Shown piece after piece: positions 8,081-17,807 of a DNA stretch of 28,964 nt. The stretch is from positions 1 through 28,964 of the forward strand of contig DATKBT010000138.1 in the NCBI GenBank assembly GCA_035546295.1, written 5' to 3'. The translations under genes and the position numbers were made by a program. Position 1 is the first letter of the stretch. The number at the start of each line of letters is the position of its first letter. Source of the stretch: DATKBT01 sp035546295 (lineage in GTDB: Bacteria; Acidobacteriota; Thermoanaerobaculia; Multivoradales; Multivoraceae). Below the pieces are notes generated by a model that worked only from the letters and a program-made list of their open reading frames with translations, was not told the DNA's origin and did not search any database.

Positions 8081-9160
8081 GTGAGCGCTCGCTCGAGCGC
8101 CGGCCGTCCCCTCGTCCGGCTCGCGCTCCTCGCGCTCATGGTCGCCGCCCTGGCGCCGGCGCCGGTCCTCTCGCAAACGGTCAGGGCCGCGACCCAACCT
8201 CCCGGGGGTGAGCCGCCGGGCGCGGTGACCCTGCGCGACGGTGTCGTCGTCGACGCCGCGGCAGGCAGGGCGTTCGTCGCCAGCCGCGACGGCGGCGTCG
8301 AGGCGATCGACCTGGTTTCGGGCCAGCCGCGCTGGGCGACCGACGAGGCGGCCAAGCCGCTGTTCGCGGCCTCCGGCACCCTGCTCGCGCAGCGCACTCC
8401 GACCGAGCAGGGATCGTTGGCCCTCGCGCTCGTCGATGCCGGGTCCGGCCGGATCCGCACCGAGACCAGCGTCGCCATCGAGCCCGACCTGTGGGCCAGC
8501 GTCGAAGATCGTCCAGCCTCGGTTTTCCGGTCGAGCGCGACCGCGGACGCCGCCGGCGGCGTGGTGCTCGCGTGGTCGCACACCACCGCCCCGGAGGGTG
8601 GCGCACTGCGCGGTTACCTCCCCTCGGAGCAGGAAGGGCTCGCTCCCACGCTCGACGGCGACGAGCAGCGGCTCGGCGCGGGACAGCGCGGCGAGATCGT
8701 CGAGCGCACCGGTGCCGTGCGGATCGATCTCGCCACCGGCACGGTCACCACCCCCGGGGCACGGCTCCGGGCCGCCGCCGGCGCCGTCGGCGCCGGCACG
8801 GTTCGCGCCGGCACCTTCCTCCCCGACGTCGACGGGCGGCAACTGATGTCGGCGGACGGGCGGCACGTGCTGGTCAGCCAGCGGATCGAGCAGCCGGCCG
8901 ATCCCTGGTCGGTCTATCGCTGGAGCATCTACGAGAGGACCGGCGATCTCGTCGGCAGCTTCGAGAGCGCGATCTCGATGTCGCCGTTCGTGGTCGACCG
9001 CGACGGCGTGGTGTTCGTCCATCCTCCCGGGCTGGTCAATACCGCCGAAGGCCTCGTCGAGCAGCCCCTGAGCCTGCAGAAGGTGGACGCGCGAAGCGGC
9101 ACTCGCCTGTGGGCGCGCTCGATCCGAGAGCTCGAGTACCGCGGCCCCATGGCACCCTGA
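8081..9160 (+). CDS. Secreted PQQ-like beta-propeller protein of unknown role
   Basis: From the GTG at 8081 this is 359 residues beginning with a signal peptide (LVRLALLALMVAALAPAPVLSQ). The body has propeller-like segments in which a value is displayed as data and then compared: VVDAAAGRAFVASRDGG, EAIDLVSGQPRWATD and KVDARSGTRLWARSI resemble the A-x-D-x-x-T/S-G-x-x-x-W blade ends of PQQ-like domains. No enzyme motif is seen; PQQ binding itself is not implied. A TTG at 7907 with GGAG upstream would add 58 residues, but that stretch is rich in A/T third positions and Arg/Ser, so I reject it as coding. A 15-bp tandem repeat begins inside the stop codon. Confidence 0.65.
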   Translation: MSARSSAGRPLVRLALLALMVAALAPAPVLSQTVRAATQPPGGEPPGAVTLRDGVVVDAAAGRAFVASRDGGVEAIDLVSGQPRWATDEAAKPLFAASGTLLAQRTPTEQGSLALALVDAGSGRIRTETSVAIEPDLWASVEDRPASVFRSSATADAAGGVVLAWSHTTAPEGGALRGYLPSEQEGLAPTLDGDEQRLGAGQRGEIVERTGAVRIDLATGTVTTPGARLRAAAGAVGAGTVRAGTFLPDVDGRQLMSADGRHVLVSQRIEQPADPWSVYRWSIYERTGDLVGSFESAISMSPFVVDRDGVVFVHPPGLVNTAEGLVEQPLSLQKVDARSGTRLWARSIRELEYRGPMAP

Positions 9161-9188
9161 GTCAGCGCCCAGGGAGTCAGCGCCCAGG
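9159..9188 (+). repeat. Exact 15-bp tandem duplication
   Basis: GAGTCAGCGCCCAGG occurs twice in a row without mismatch, starting within the TGA stop of the PQQ-like gene. One of several short tandem duplications in the window. Confidence 0.9.
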
Positions 9189-9201
9189 CGCTCGAGGACC
9201 G

Positions 9202-9258
9202 CCAAGGGGAAGCCTCGCAAGGCGCCCGACTCGGAAGGGTCGGGCGCCGCTCGGAGCC
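9202..9258. repeat. REP-like palindromic element, copy 2
   Basis: This is the second copy of the element at 1577-1630. The stem is GGCGCCCGAC (9221-9230) with GTCGGGCGCC (9239-9248), loop TCGGAAGG. Compared with copy 1, the T-A stem pair next to the loop-closing pair is exchanged for A-T, a compensatory double change, and the loop differs in length and sequence. Flanks CCAAGGGGA and GCCTCGCAA, and GCCGCTCGG on the right, are shared. Confidence 0.8.
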
Positions 9259-9383
9259 ACCGGAGCCGACCAGATCCGCTCCGCCAGATCCGCTCGACCA
9301 ATTCCGGCACCGCAGGTGACGCATCGAGCTGTGCTCCCGTCGCTGGGAATCGAGCGAAACAACTCGCCGGCGAGCGGCGTACT

Positions 9384-9406
9384 TCTATTACCGCTGCGGT
9401 AATAGA
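9384..9406. promoter_or_regulatory. Perfect 23-bp palindrome, candidate PadR operator
   Basis: TCTATTACCGC and GCGGTAATAGA are exact reverse complements around T9395. The AT-rich ends stand out in this GC-rich DNA. It lies 35 bp before the padR start, where an autoregulated PadR would bind. GGTAAT at 9398-9403 could serve as a -10 box with a transcript start near 9410, but no clear -35 is visible. Confidence 0.65.
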
Positions 9407-9441
9407 GCCGTCGCGGCCGATTCGCTCGATCCCGAACCGTC

Positions 9442-9828
9442 GTGACGCCGCCACAATCCACATCCGGCCATCGAGACCAACGGCGCGAAGGTCGATCCGC
9501 TCCGGCCGAGCCCTCGGCCAAGCCGCTGACGCCGGCGGTCTTCCACGTCCTGCTCGCGCTCGCCGACGGTCCCCGCCACGGCTACGCGATCATGAGCAAC
9601 GTCCGCGACAACGTCGAGGGCGGCCGCCGCGTCGGCCCCGGCACGATCTACGGGACCCTCCAGCGCCTCGAAGACGTCGGCCTGGTGCAGGCGCTTCCGA
9701 GCGACGGCCGCCGCCGCTCTTTCGAGCTCCTGCCAGCCGGTCGCACCGCGCTCGAGGCGGAGGCGCTCCGGCTCACCCGGCTCGCCGAGCTGGTGCGCGA
9801 TCGCCGCGTGCTGCCCGAGGAGGGCTGA
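9442..9828 (+). CDS. PadR family transcriptional regulator
   Basis: This 128-residue protein has the PadR winged helix-turn-helix at about 28-100: VFHVLLALADGPRHGYAIM, then GPGTIYGTLQRLEDVGLV, followed by the wing (DGRRRSFELLPAGRTAL). PadR proteins are dimeric repressors, often ligand-responsive, of their own operon and of export genes. The C-terminal dimerisation helix is short, as in the small PadR subgroup. The start is the only good initiation codon, GTG 9442; the first 27 residues are probably disordered. A perfect palindrome lies just upstream. It is followed after one base by the ADOP permease, whose Shine-Dalgarno sequence lies inside the end of padR, so the two are almost certainly co-transcribed and coupled. 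Confidence 0.93.
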   Translation: MTPPQSTSGHRDQRREGRSAPAEPSAKPLTPAVFHVLLALADGPRHGYAIMSNVRDNVEGGRRVGPGTIYGTLQRLEDVGLVQALPSDGRRRSFELLPAGRTALEAEALRLTRLAELVRDRRVLPEEG

Positions 9829-9829
9829 G

Positions 9830-12640
9830 TTGGCCTCGGAGATCGGCGTCGGCCGCCCCCGCCCACGCTTCCCCTGGTCGACGCGGTCGTACCGCCTGCT
9901 CCTGCGGCTCCTCCCCGGTTCCTTCAGGCGGCGCTTCGCGGACGACCTGAGCGCCGACTTCGAGACCCTGCTGTCCGAGGCGACGCGCGGCAGGCCGCTG
10001 TTCGGCTGGATCCGCTGCTGGAGCGAGATCCTGCTCGATCTGGCCGGCGCCGTGCCCCGCGAGCACTGGCGTGTCTGGCGCAGCCCCTACGACCAGCGGC
10101 GCCTCGCCGCCCGCTCGAGCCAGAGCGAGAGAACCCACTTCAGGAGATTCACCGTGCGCTCGATCCTCTTCGACCTCCGCCACGCCCTCCGCGCGCTGCG
10201 TCGCGCCCCCGTCTTCAGCCTGGTGACGGTGATCATCCTGGCGCTCGGCATCGGGGCGAACACCGCGATCTTCACCCTGGTGCGCGCGGTGCTGCTGCGC
10301 CCTCTGCCCTTCGAACAGCCGGATCGTCTGGTCCTGATGCACGAGTCGTTGCCGGCGATGAACTTCCCGATCTTCCCCTTCTCGGCGCCCGACTACCTCG
10401 ACCTCGAACGGCAGCAGGAGGTGTTCGCCGACCTCGGGGCCTTCGTCGTGAAGCGGGTCGAGCTGTCGGGCGTCGAGACGCCGGAGACCGTCGATTCCGC
10501 GTCGATGAGCTCCAGCCTGTTCACGACCCTCGGCGTCGAGCCGGCCCTGGGGCGCGTGTGGAGCCCACAGGAGGACGCTCCCGGGCACGACGTTCTGGTC
10601 CTCGACTACGACTTCTGGCAGGAGCGCTTCGCGGGCTCCCCCGACGTCCTCGGCAGCACCATCCGCCTCGACCGCGATCCCTACACCGTGATCGGCGTGA
10701 TGCCGGCGTCGTTCGACTTTCCGCCGCGGGGCCTGCCGGTCAACGGGCAGCCCGCGAGCCTGTTCACGCCGACGGCCTGGGAGCCCTTCCAGCTCGAGAA
10801 CCGCGGCATGATGCACAACCTGAGCGCGATCGCGCGCCTCGCCGACGGGGTGACGCTGGAGCGCGCGCGCGCCGATCTGGAGACGATCGCCGACCGCGTG
10901 CAGGACGCCTACGGCGCCGCCGGTCGCGCCCCCGGAGTCGAGCTCTCGTTCCCGATCACGCCGCTGCGCGACGCGGTGGTCGGCGAGGTGAGGACTCCGC
11001 TCCTGCTCCTGCTCGGCGCGGTCGGGCTGGTCCTGCTGGTGGTGGTCGCCAACGTCGCCAACCTGACGCTCTCGCGTGCGGCAGCGCGCCAATCGGAGAT
11101 GGCGATACGCGCGGCGATCGGCGCCGGTCGTGGCCGGCTGATCCAGAGCCTGCTGCTCGAAAGCCTGCTGCTCGCCGGCCTCGGCGCTGCGCTCGGCGTG
11201 GCGCTCGCCCAGCTCGCGGTGAGACTCGCGATCCGGCTGCTCCCCGGAGCGATCCCGTTCTCCGAGCGAGTGAGGCTGGACCTGCCGGTCCTGCTTTTCA
11301 CGCTGGGGCTCACGGTGCTGACCGCGGTCCTGTGCGGCGCGGCGCCGCTGTTCGCAGCGGGCCGGCGGCGCCTCGAGGCGTTGCTGCGCAGCGCGGTGGG
11401 CCGCTCGACCGGCTCGGCGGCACGCCAGCGCCTGCAGCGCGTCCTGGTGGTGACCACGGTGGCGCTGGCGCTCGTCCTGCTGGTCGGCGCCGGACTGCTC
11501 GGTCGCAGCTTCAACCGGCTGATCGGCACCGAGGCCGGCTTCGACGCCGACCGGGTGCTCACCATGGCGCTCACCCTGCCGCCCGAGGCCTACCCCGAGG
11601 CAGAGGGCGTGCGCAGCTTCGTGCGCACCCTGCGCGAGCGGGTGGCGGCGCTGGCCGGTGTCGAGCACACCTCGATGACGACTTCGCTGCCGCTGACCTT
11701 CGGGGAGCGGAGGTCCTTCTATCCGGAAGGCGCCGACCCCACCGCGGTCCGACCCAGCGTCACCGTGACCTGGGTCGATGGACCCTTCTTCGAGGCACTC
11801 GGCATCCCGCTCGAGGAGGGCCGGCTGTTCGACGGCTCGGAGCGCGCCGATGGCGAGCAGGTGGTGCTGGTCAACCGCACCCTGGCCCGGCGAATCTGGC
11901 CCGAAGAGGACGTCGTCGGGCAGCGCATCCGCTGGCGGATGCCGGGCTCCGAGAATGCTTGGCTGACCGTGATCGGCGTGGTCGCCGACGTCAATGACGG
12001 ACCGCTCGGCTCCGAGCCGAACCCGCACGTGTACGTCCCGTACCAGCAGTTCGCGGACGCCGAGCTCGACATGGCGGCGAACGTACGCTCGCCGTGGGGT
12101 CGCCAGTTCCAGCTGGTCGTCGCCTCCGAGACCGATCCCAGCTCGCTGATCAACCCGGTGCTGGCGGAGGTGCGCGAGCTCGATCGTTCGTTGCCGGTGA
12201 GCGCGGTGCGCACGATGGAGCAGATCGTGGGCGAAGGGGTCGCCCCGCAGCGCGCCAGCGCGCTCCTCCTCGGCGCCTTCGCCGCGATCGCGCTGGTGCT
12301 CGCCGGCGTCGGCCTCTACGGCGTGCTGGCCTACGCCGTCACCCAGCGCCGGCGCGAGATCGGGGTGCGCGTCGCGCTCGGCGCCGAGCGCTCGTCGGTG
12401 GTCGGCATGATCGTGCGCCAGGGGCTCGGGCTCGTCCTCGTCGGGCTCGCCGGCGGCGTGATCGCGGCGCTCGGGCTCTCGCGGCTGATGGCGGCGGTGC
12501 TCTACCAGACGGCGGCGTGGGACCCGGTCACCTTCGTCGCGGCGACCGCCGTGCTGGTGCTGGCGGCACTGCTGGCGAGCTGGCTCCCCGCGCGAAGGGC
12601 GAGCCGCGTCGACCCGGCGACCGCGCTGCGCACCGAGTAG
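9830..12640 (+). CDS. ADOP-type duplicated FtsX/MacB permease
   Basis: This 936-residue inner-membrane protein has the ADOP layout. A soluble prefix domain lies at about 15-95. The hallmark FDLRHALRALRRAPVFSLVT at 114-133 is followed by ILALGIGANTAIFTLVRAVL. Then come a MacB-like periplasmic core, FtsX domain 1 (about 388-505), a second periplasmic core, and FtsX domain 2 (about 815-930, GVLAYAVTQRRREIGVRVALGAERSSV). ADOP families are large in Acidobacteriota, normally lack an adjacent ATPase, and have no known function. The start is TTG at 9830, supported by GAGGAGGG (9817-9824) 5 nt upstream and by tight coupling to padR. The ABC protein downstream is a complete half-exporter, not a MacB ATPase, so it is not an obvious partner. 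Confidence 0.92.
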   Translation: MASEIGVGRPRPRFPWSTRSYRLLLRLLPGSFRRRFADDLSADFETLLSEATRGRPLFGWIRCWSEILLDLAGAVPREHWRVWRSPYDQRRLAARSSQSERTHFRRFTVRSILFDLRHALRALRRAPVFSLVTVIILALGIGANTAIFTLVRAVLLRPLPFEQPDRLVLMHESLPAMNFPIFPFSAPDYLDLERQQEVFADLGAFVVKRVELSGVETPETVDSASMSSSLFTTLGVEPALGRVWSPQEDAPGHDVLVLDYDFWQERFAGSPDVLGSTIRLDRDPYTVIGVMPASFDFPPRGLPVNGQPASLFTPTAWEPFQLENRGMMHNLSAIARLADGVTLERARADLETIADRVQDAYGAAGRAPGVELSFPITPLRDAVVGEVRTPLLLLLGAVGLVLLVVVANVANLTLSRAAARQSEMAIRAAIGAGRGRLIQSLLLESLLLAGLGAALGVALAQLAVRLAIRLLPGAIPFSERVRLDLPVLLFTLGLTVLTAVLCGAAPLFAAGRRRLEALLRSAVGRSTGSAARQRLQRVLVVTTVALALVLLVGAGLLGRSFNRLIGTEAGFDADRVLTMALTLPPEAYPEAEGVRSFVRTLRERVAALAGVEHTSMTTSLPLTFGERRSFYPEGADPTAVRPSVTVTWVDGPFFEALGIPLEEGRLFDGSERADGEQVVLVNRTLARRIWPEEDVVGQRIRWRMPGSENAWLTVIGVVADVNDGPLGSEPNPHVYVPYQQFADAELDMAANVRSPWGRQFQLVVASETDPSSLINPVLAEVRELDRSLPVSAVRTMEQIVGEGVAPQRASALLLGAFAAIALVLAGVGLYGVLAYAVTQRRREIGVRVALGAERSSVVGMIVRQGLGLVLVGLAGGVIAALGLSRLMAAVLYQTAAWDPVTFVAATAVLVLAALLASWLPARRASRVDPATALRTE

Positions 12641-12642
12641 AT

Positions 12643-12683
12643 CTCGAGCGGGCGCGCGAGTCCGGCCGAGCGGACCGCTCGAG
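12643..12683 (+). terminator. Hairpin immediately after the ADOP gene
   Basis: CTCGAGCGG (12643-12651) pairs perfectly with CCGCTCGAG (12675-12683), and GTCCG (12660-12664) with CGGAC (12671-12675) can form a competing inner stem. It starts 2 nt after the stop codon. No U-tract follows, so partial termination or mRNA end protection is as likely as full termination. Confidence 0.45.
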
Positions 12684-12794
12684 GCGGCACCCGCTCCGCC
12701 ACGCGGAACGAACGGCGCGCCAGGGATCGACTGGACCGCGCCGAGCGAGCCATCCCCGTGCGACCAGCGGCTCCGGGGTAGGCTCGCCGGTCCG

Positions 12795-14620
<1,826 letters not shown>

Positions 14621-14630
<10 letters not shown>

Positions 14631-15220
14631 TCCGAGGCCAGCTGCTCGAGCGCCGCCCGCTCAGCGACCGCGCGCCGGCGCAGCACGAGCACCAGGATGA
14701 GCGCGCCCCCGCTCCACGCCGCCAGGAAGGCGTATCCGAACAGCAGCCGCCCCAACACGTCGTTTCCCGCGTCGACCGCGAAGGGGATCCACGCGCAGAA
14801 TGCGAGGGTCTCGGTCAGCAGGAGCCATCCGCCGAAGCGCAACGAGCGCAGGCGAGCCGCGCTGCGGCGGCGCAGCAGGTCGAGGTAGGCCTCCGGCGTC
14901 TGGGCGACGCTGCGCCACATCCCGCGCCGGTTGACCAGCGCGAAGGCCCCCGCGATCGCGACCACGAGCGCGATGCCGATCGCCGTGATCCACTCGAACA
15001 GCCCGGCTCCCGGCGCGGCGACCATGCGCGCGGCGACGGCCAGGAAGGCGACGCTCACCAGCGTCTCGGAGAGAGCGACCAGTCGCAGGCTTCTCGACTG
15101 GCGCCGCACGCGCGCCCCCAGCTCGTCGATCGCCGTCGTCGAATCGGCGCGCGCGGTCTCGCCACCTCGCCAGCTCGCCTCGAGCTCGTCCCAGAACCTC
15201 GCCGACTCGTCCGCGCTCAT
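14621..15220 (-). CDS. Four-helix membrane protein, putative sigma-factor partner
   Basis: This 199-residue protein has a soluble N-terminal region (ESARFWDELEASWRGG, then ELGARVRRQSRSLRLVA), followed by four predicted membrane helices at about 46-68, 73-96, 120-138 and 145-170 in two hairpins. The ATG at 15220 overlaps the sigma factor stop (ATGA). Its ribosome binding site is the GAGGAGGAG run that encodes the sigma factor's terminal Glu residues, so translation is coupled. Small membrane proteins encoded directly after ECF sigma genes are often anti-sigma factors; this one has no recognisable zinc anti-sigma motif, so the role is inferred from position only. The C-terminal 10 bp overlap the end of the ABC exporter gene, tail to tail. 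Confidence 0.7.
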
Positions 15221-15960
15221 CGCTCCTCCTCCTCGACCATCCCGCACGCATCCCGCGTCGACCGCGTCGTTCCGCCGTCCTCACCCCCGCCCCGTCCAGC
15301 GTCGCGCCCCTCCGGACCGCCCTGAACGAGCGCCCCCTCGAGCCGCGATCGCGCCCGGCTCAGCCGGATCGCCACGGCGTTCTCGCTGATCCCGAGCACC
15401 TCGCCAATCTCACGGTGCGCGAGACCCTCGAGACGCAGCGTCACCGCCTGACGCAACCCGATCGGCAGGGTACGCAGCGCCGCGCGCAGGCGCTCGGCGC
15501 GCTCGCGTCCCAGGGCTTCGTCCTCGGGCCCCCGCTGGCGCGCGACGAGCTCGGCCTCCTGCCCGGGGGCCATCGGCTCGTCGACCGCGCCTCGCCGGAC
15601 CTGGCGCACCACGTGGCTCACCCCGCGGTTGTGGGCGATGCGCAGGACGAAGGTGCGCAGCGAGGCCTCACTGCGAAAGCGAGCGAGCGCCCGCCACAGC
15701 GCCAGGCAGACGTCCTGGTAGAGGTCCTCCTGGAGCGCCGGGTCGCGCTCGTAGGAGGCGACGGCGCGGCGCAGCGCAGCGCCGTGCTCCTCGAGCACCG
15801 CGGCAAACCGGTTGGCCTCCTCCGCTCGTCTCCGGGTCGGCAGTCTCTGGTTCTCCAGGGTTCTCGTCGACGGTGTCGGTGTCGGTGTCGAGGCGGTGTC
15901 GGTGACAGGGTCCGCGGCCGCCCGCGCCTGGACCGCAACGCCTCCAACGGATCGGCTCAC
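15217..15960 (-). CDS. ECF-type RNA polymerase sigma factor
   Basis: This 247-residue sigma70-family protein has region 2 at about 51-120 (ALQEDLYQDVCLALWRALARF, RTFVLRIAHNRGVSH) and region 4 at about 158-211 (RTLPIGLRQAVTLRLEGLAH, EIGEVLGISENAVAIRLSRA). Regions 1 and 3 are absent, which fits extracytoplasmic-function sigma factors. The N-terminal 45 residues are low complexity, including a Thr-Pro run from GGTGTC repeats at 15872-15900. The start is GTG 15960, which shares a GTGA overlap with the amidohydrolase stop; no better in-frame start exists before region 2. The frame stays open further upstream, but only across the amidohydrolase gene. Overlaps on both sides indicate a translationally coupled three-gene operon. 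A Glu-rich C-terminal tail doubles as the next gene's ribosome binding site. Confidence 0.9.
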   Translation of the reverse strand: MSRSVGGVAVQARAAADPVTDTASTPTPTPSTRTLENQRLPTRRRAEEANRFAAVLEEHGAALRRAVASYERDPALQEDLYQDVCLALWRALARFRSEASLRTFVLRIAHNRGVSHVVRQVRRGAVDEPMAPGQEAELVARQRGPEDEALGRERAERLRAALRTLPIGLRQAVTLRLEGLAHREIGEVLGISENAVAIRLSRARSRLEGALVQGGPEGRDAGRGGGEDGGTTRSTRDACGMVEEEER

Positions 15961-17546
15961 GGCTGGCCCGGGCCCGGAAGTCGCTTCGCGACGAGACCCT
16001 CGAGCAGCTCCTGGGGACGGTGGAGCACGCCGTCCTTCATCACCCACTCGATCGAGCGCGTCGCGCCCGGCCGCTCCAGCGGATTCTTGCGCAGCGCGAC
16101 CAGGTCGGCGCGCTTGCCCTCCTCGATCGTGCCGGTCTCGGCGAGCAGCCCGAGCGCCTCGGCGCCGTTGCGGGTCGCGATGGTCAACACGTCGGCGAGC
16201 GGGATGCCGGCCTCGGCGAGCAGCTCGAGCTCGCGATGGAAGCTCGGGCCGGGGACCGTCCACGGGTTGTTCGCGTCGGTGCCGGCGGTGAGCCTCACGC
16301 CGGCGCGGTGGAGCCGGCGCGTCAGCTCGAGCACCTTCGGCCAGGCGTCCTGGGCGCGGCGGTAGGTCTGCGGGTTCCAGCCCAGATCGAAGCGGAAGCC
16401 GGGCCAGCTCGCGGCGAGCGACGGCGTGGCGAGCTCGAGACCCAAACGCGCCGTCGTCTGCTCCGGTCGGTCGCCGAAGAAGGCGGGTTCGAAGGCCACC
16501 AGCGTGGGGTCGAGGAAGGTCCGGTTGCGCGCGAGAGCCGCGATCGCCGCGCGCATCTCGGATCCGTCGAGGTCCGCGCGCTCGAACCAGGTGGCGAAGA
16601 ACGCGGTCGTCTTCATCTCCTCGCGATACGCCGCGCGCTCGGCCTCGGGGAGCAGCTCGGGAGAGCCCGGAACGATGTGCAGCACCGAGTGCAGCCCGAG
16701 TTCGGCGCCCTCGGTCCAGGTCGTGTGCATCAGGTGCGCCACCGCGGGGAGCGCGTGGGCGCGCGCCTCCTCGACCCCGGCGCGGATCAGCTCGGGCTCG
16801 AGCCAGGCGTAGAGCTTGATCAGGTCGACGCCGGCCGCCGCCTGCCGGCGGACCTCCGCGCGCACCTCCTCCGCGCTCTCGACCCGCGTGGTGAGACCCT
16901 CGAACGGCGTGCGGTCGATCACCGCCCCGGCGACCACCAGCCGCGGCCCCAGCAGCTCCCCGCTCGCCACCGCGTCGCGCACGCGCACCGTCTCGGCGGT
17001 CGCGCCGCCGGGATCTCGCGCGCTGGTGACGCCATGGGCGAGCAGGGTGCGCAGCGACCTCGGCGCCACCTGCGGATCGCCGAGCACGCGAACCGCGGGC
17101 TCGCCCCCCTCGACCGAGACCTCGACCGGCCCGAGCGTGACGTGAGCGTGAGCGTCGACGAACCCCGGCACCAGGAAGCGACCGTGGAGGTCGCGCGCCT
17201 CGGCGCTCGGGTACCGCGCCTCGAGCTCGCGCGCCGGCCCGATGGCCGCGATCACGCCCTCGGCGACGATGACCGAATTCGCGGGGGCGGCCGCGCCGCC
17301 CCTGCCATCGATCACGACCGCGTCACGCAGCAGGAGGGGCGGCCCCCCGCGCGCGCCGGCCTGCTGGGCATCGGCCGAGGCGGAGAGCGTCAGCGCTCCG
17401 AGCAGCAGGGCCCCGGCTGCCGCCGAGAGGATCGCGGCGGGCGGGTCCGTCCCGAGCCGCGACGCCACGAATCCGCCGCGTCTTCCGAACAGCGTCGGCG
17501 CCAGCAGCCCGCGCCAGATCAGGGTCACCAGGATCAAGAGGCTCAA
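15957..17546 (-). CDS. Membrane-anchored or secreted amidohydrolase
   Basis: This metal-dependent hydrolase belongs to the amidohydrolase superfamily, close to imidazolonepropionase-like and prolidase-like members. From TTG 17546 it has 529 residues. Metal-site motifs are visible: HAH (His133, His135) in FVDAHAHV, a lysine in LIKLY (244) that may be carboxylated, His271 in VAHLMH, a histidine in HSVLH (286-290), and Asp424 in AGTDANNP. The N-terminus has hydrophobic segments (LLILVTLIWRGLLAP; AAILSAAAGALLLGALTLSASA), so it acts outside the cytoplasm. TTG 17546 is chosen because GGAAGGAG lies 6 nt upstream; GTG 17600 and GTG 17468 are alternatives. It heads the operon with the sigma factor and diverges from the acylase gene. 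The substrate is unknown, probably an amide or cyclic amide. Confidence 0.88.
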   Translation of the reverse strand: MSLLILVTLIWRGLLAPTLFGRRGGFVASRLGTDPPAAILSAAAGALLLGALTLSASADAQQAGARGGPPLLLRDAVVIDGRGGAAAPANSVIVAEGVIAAIGPARELEARYPSAEARDLHGRFLVPGFVDAHAHVTLGPVEVSVEGGEPAVRVLGDPQVAPRSLRTLLAHGVTSARDPGGATAETVRVRDAVASGELLGPRLVVAGAVIDRTPFEGLTTRVESAEEVRAEVRRQAAAGVDLIKLYAWLEPELIRAGVEEARAHALPAVAHLMHTTWTEGAELGLHSVLHIVPGSPELLPEAERAAYREEMKTTAFFATWFERADLDGSEMRAAIAALARNRTFLDPTLVAFEPAFFGDRPEQTTARLGLELATPSLAASWPGFRFDLGWNPQTYRRAQDAWPKVLELTRRLHRAGVRLTAGTDANNPWTVPGPSFHRELELLAEAGIPLADVLTIATRNGAEALGLLAETGTIEEGKRADLVALRKNPLERPGATRSIEWVMKDGVLHRPQELLEGLVAKRLPGPGQP

Positions 17547-17764
17547 GTCGGACTCCTTCCGGCATGCATCGCTCTCGGCACGCCTCGGTCCATCAGTCAC
17601 CGTAGGGCCGCGAGACCTTTCAATCCGCAGCCGTCAGGCCCGTACCGCCAGCTTGGGCCCTCGGTCCGTGTGCTCGCCGCGCGCGTCACGCTCTCCCCCG
17701 GGCTCTGCCGAGCGGCCCTCCCTCCCCACCGCCGCACCGGCCCGACGAGCAAGCGGGCGGGGCG

Positions 17765-17770
17765 TACAAT
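17765..17770 (+). promoter_or_regulatory. Candidate -10 box of the acylase gene
   Basis: TACAAT lies 37 bp before the acylase ATG in GC-rich DNA. The -35 position at a 17-bp spacing reads CCGACG, a weak match. The remaining 261-bp divergent gap shows no palindrome. On the minus strand TTGAAA (17623-17618) and TACGGT (17604-17599) are only 13 bp apart, too close for a normal promoter. Confidence 0.45.
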
Positions 17771-17807
17771 GGGAGATCCGACCCCGTCACGCCGATCGGA
17801 GCCCGCC

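Noticed and set aside
16020..17807. In-frame extension of the acylase by almost 600 codons
   Set aside because: It runs antisense through the amidohydrolase gene; the ATG at 17808 begins a clean lipoprotein signal with a promoter-like TACAAT just upstream.
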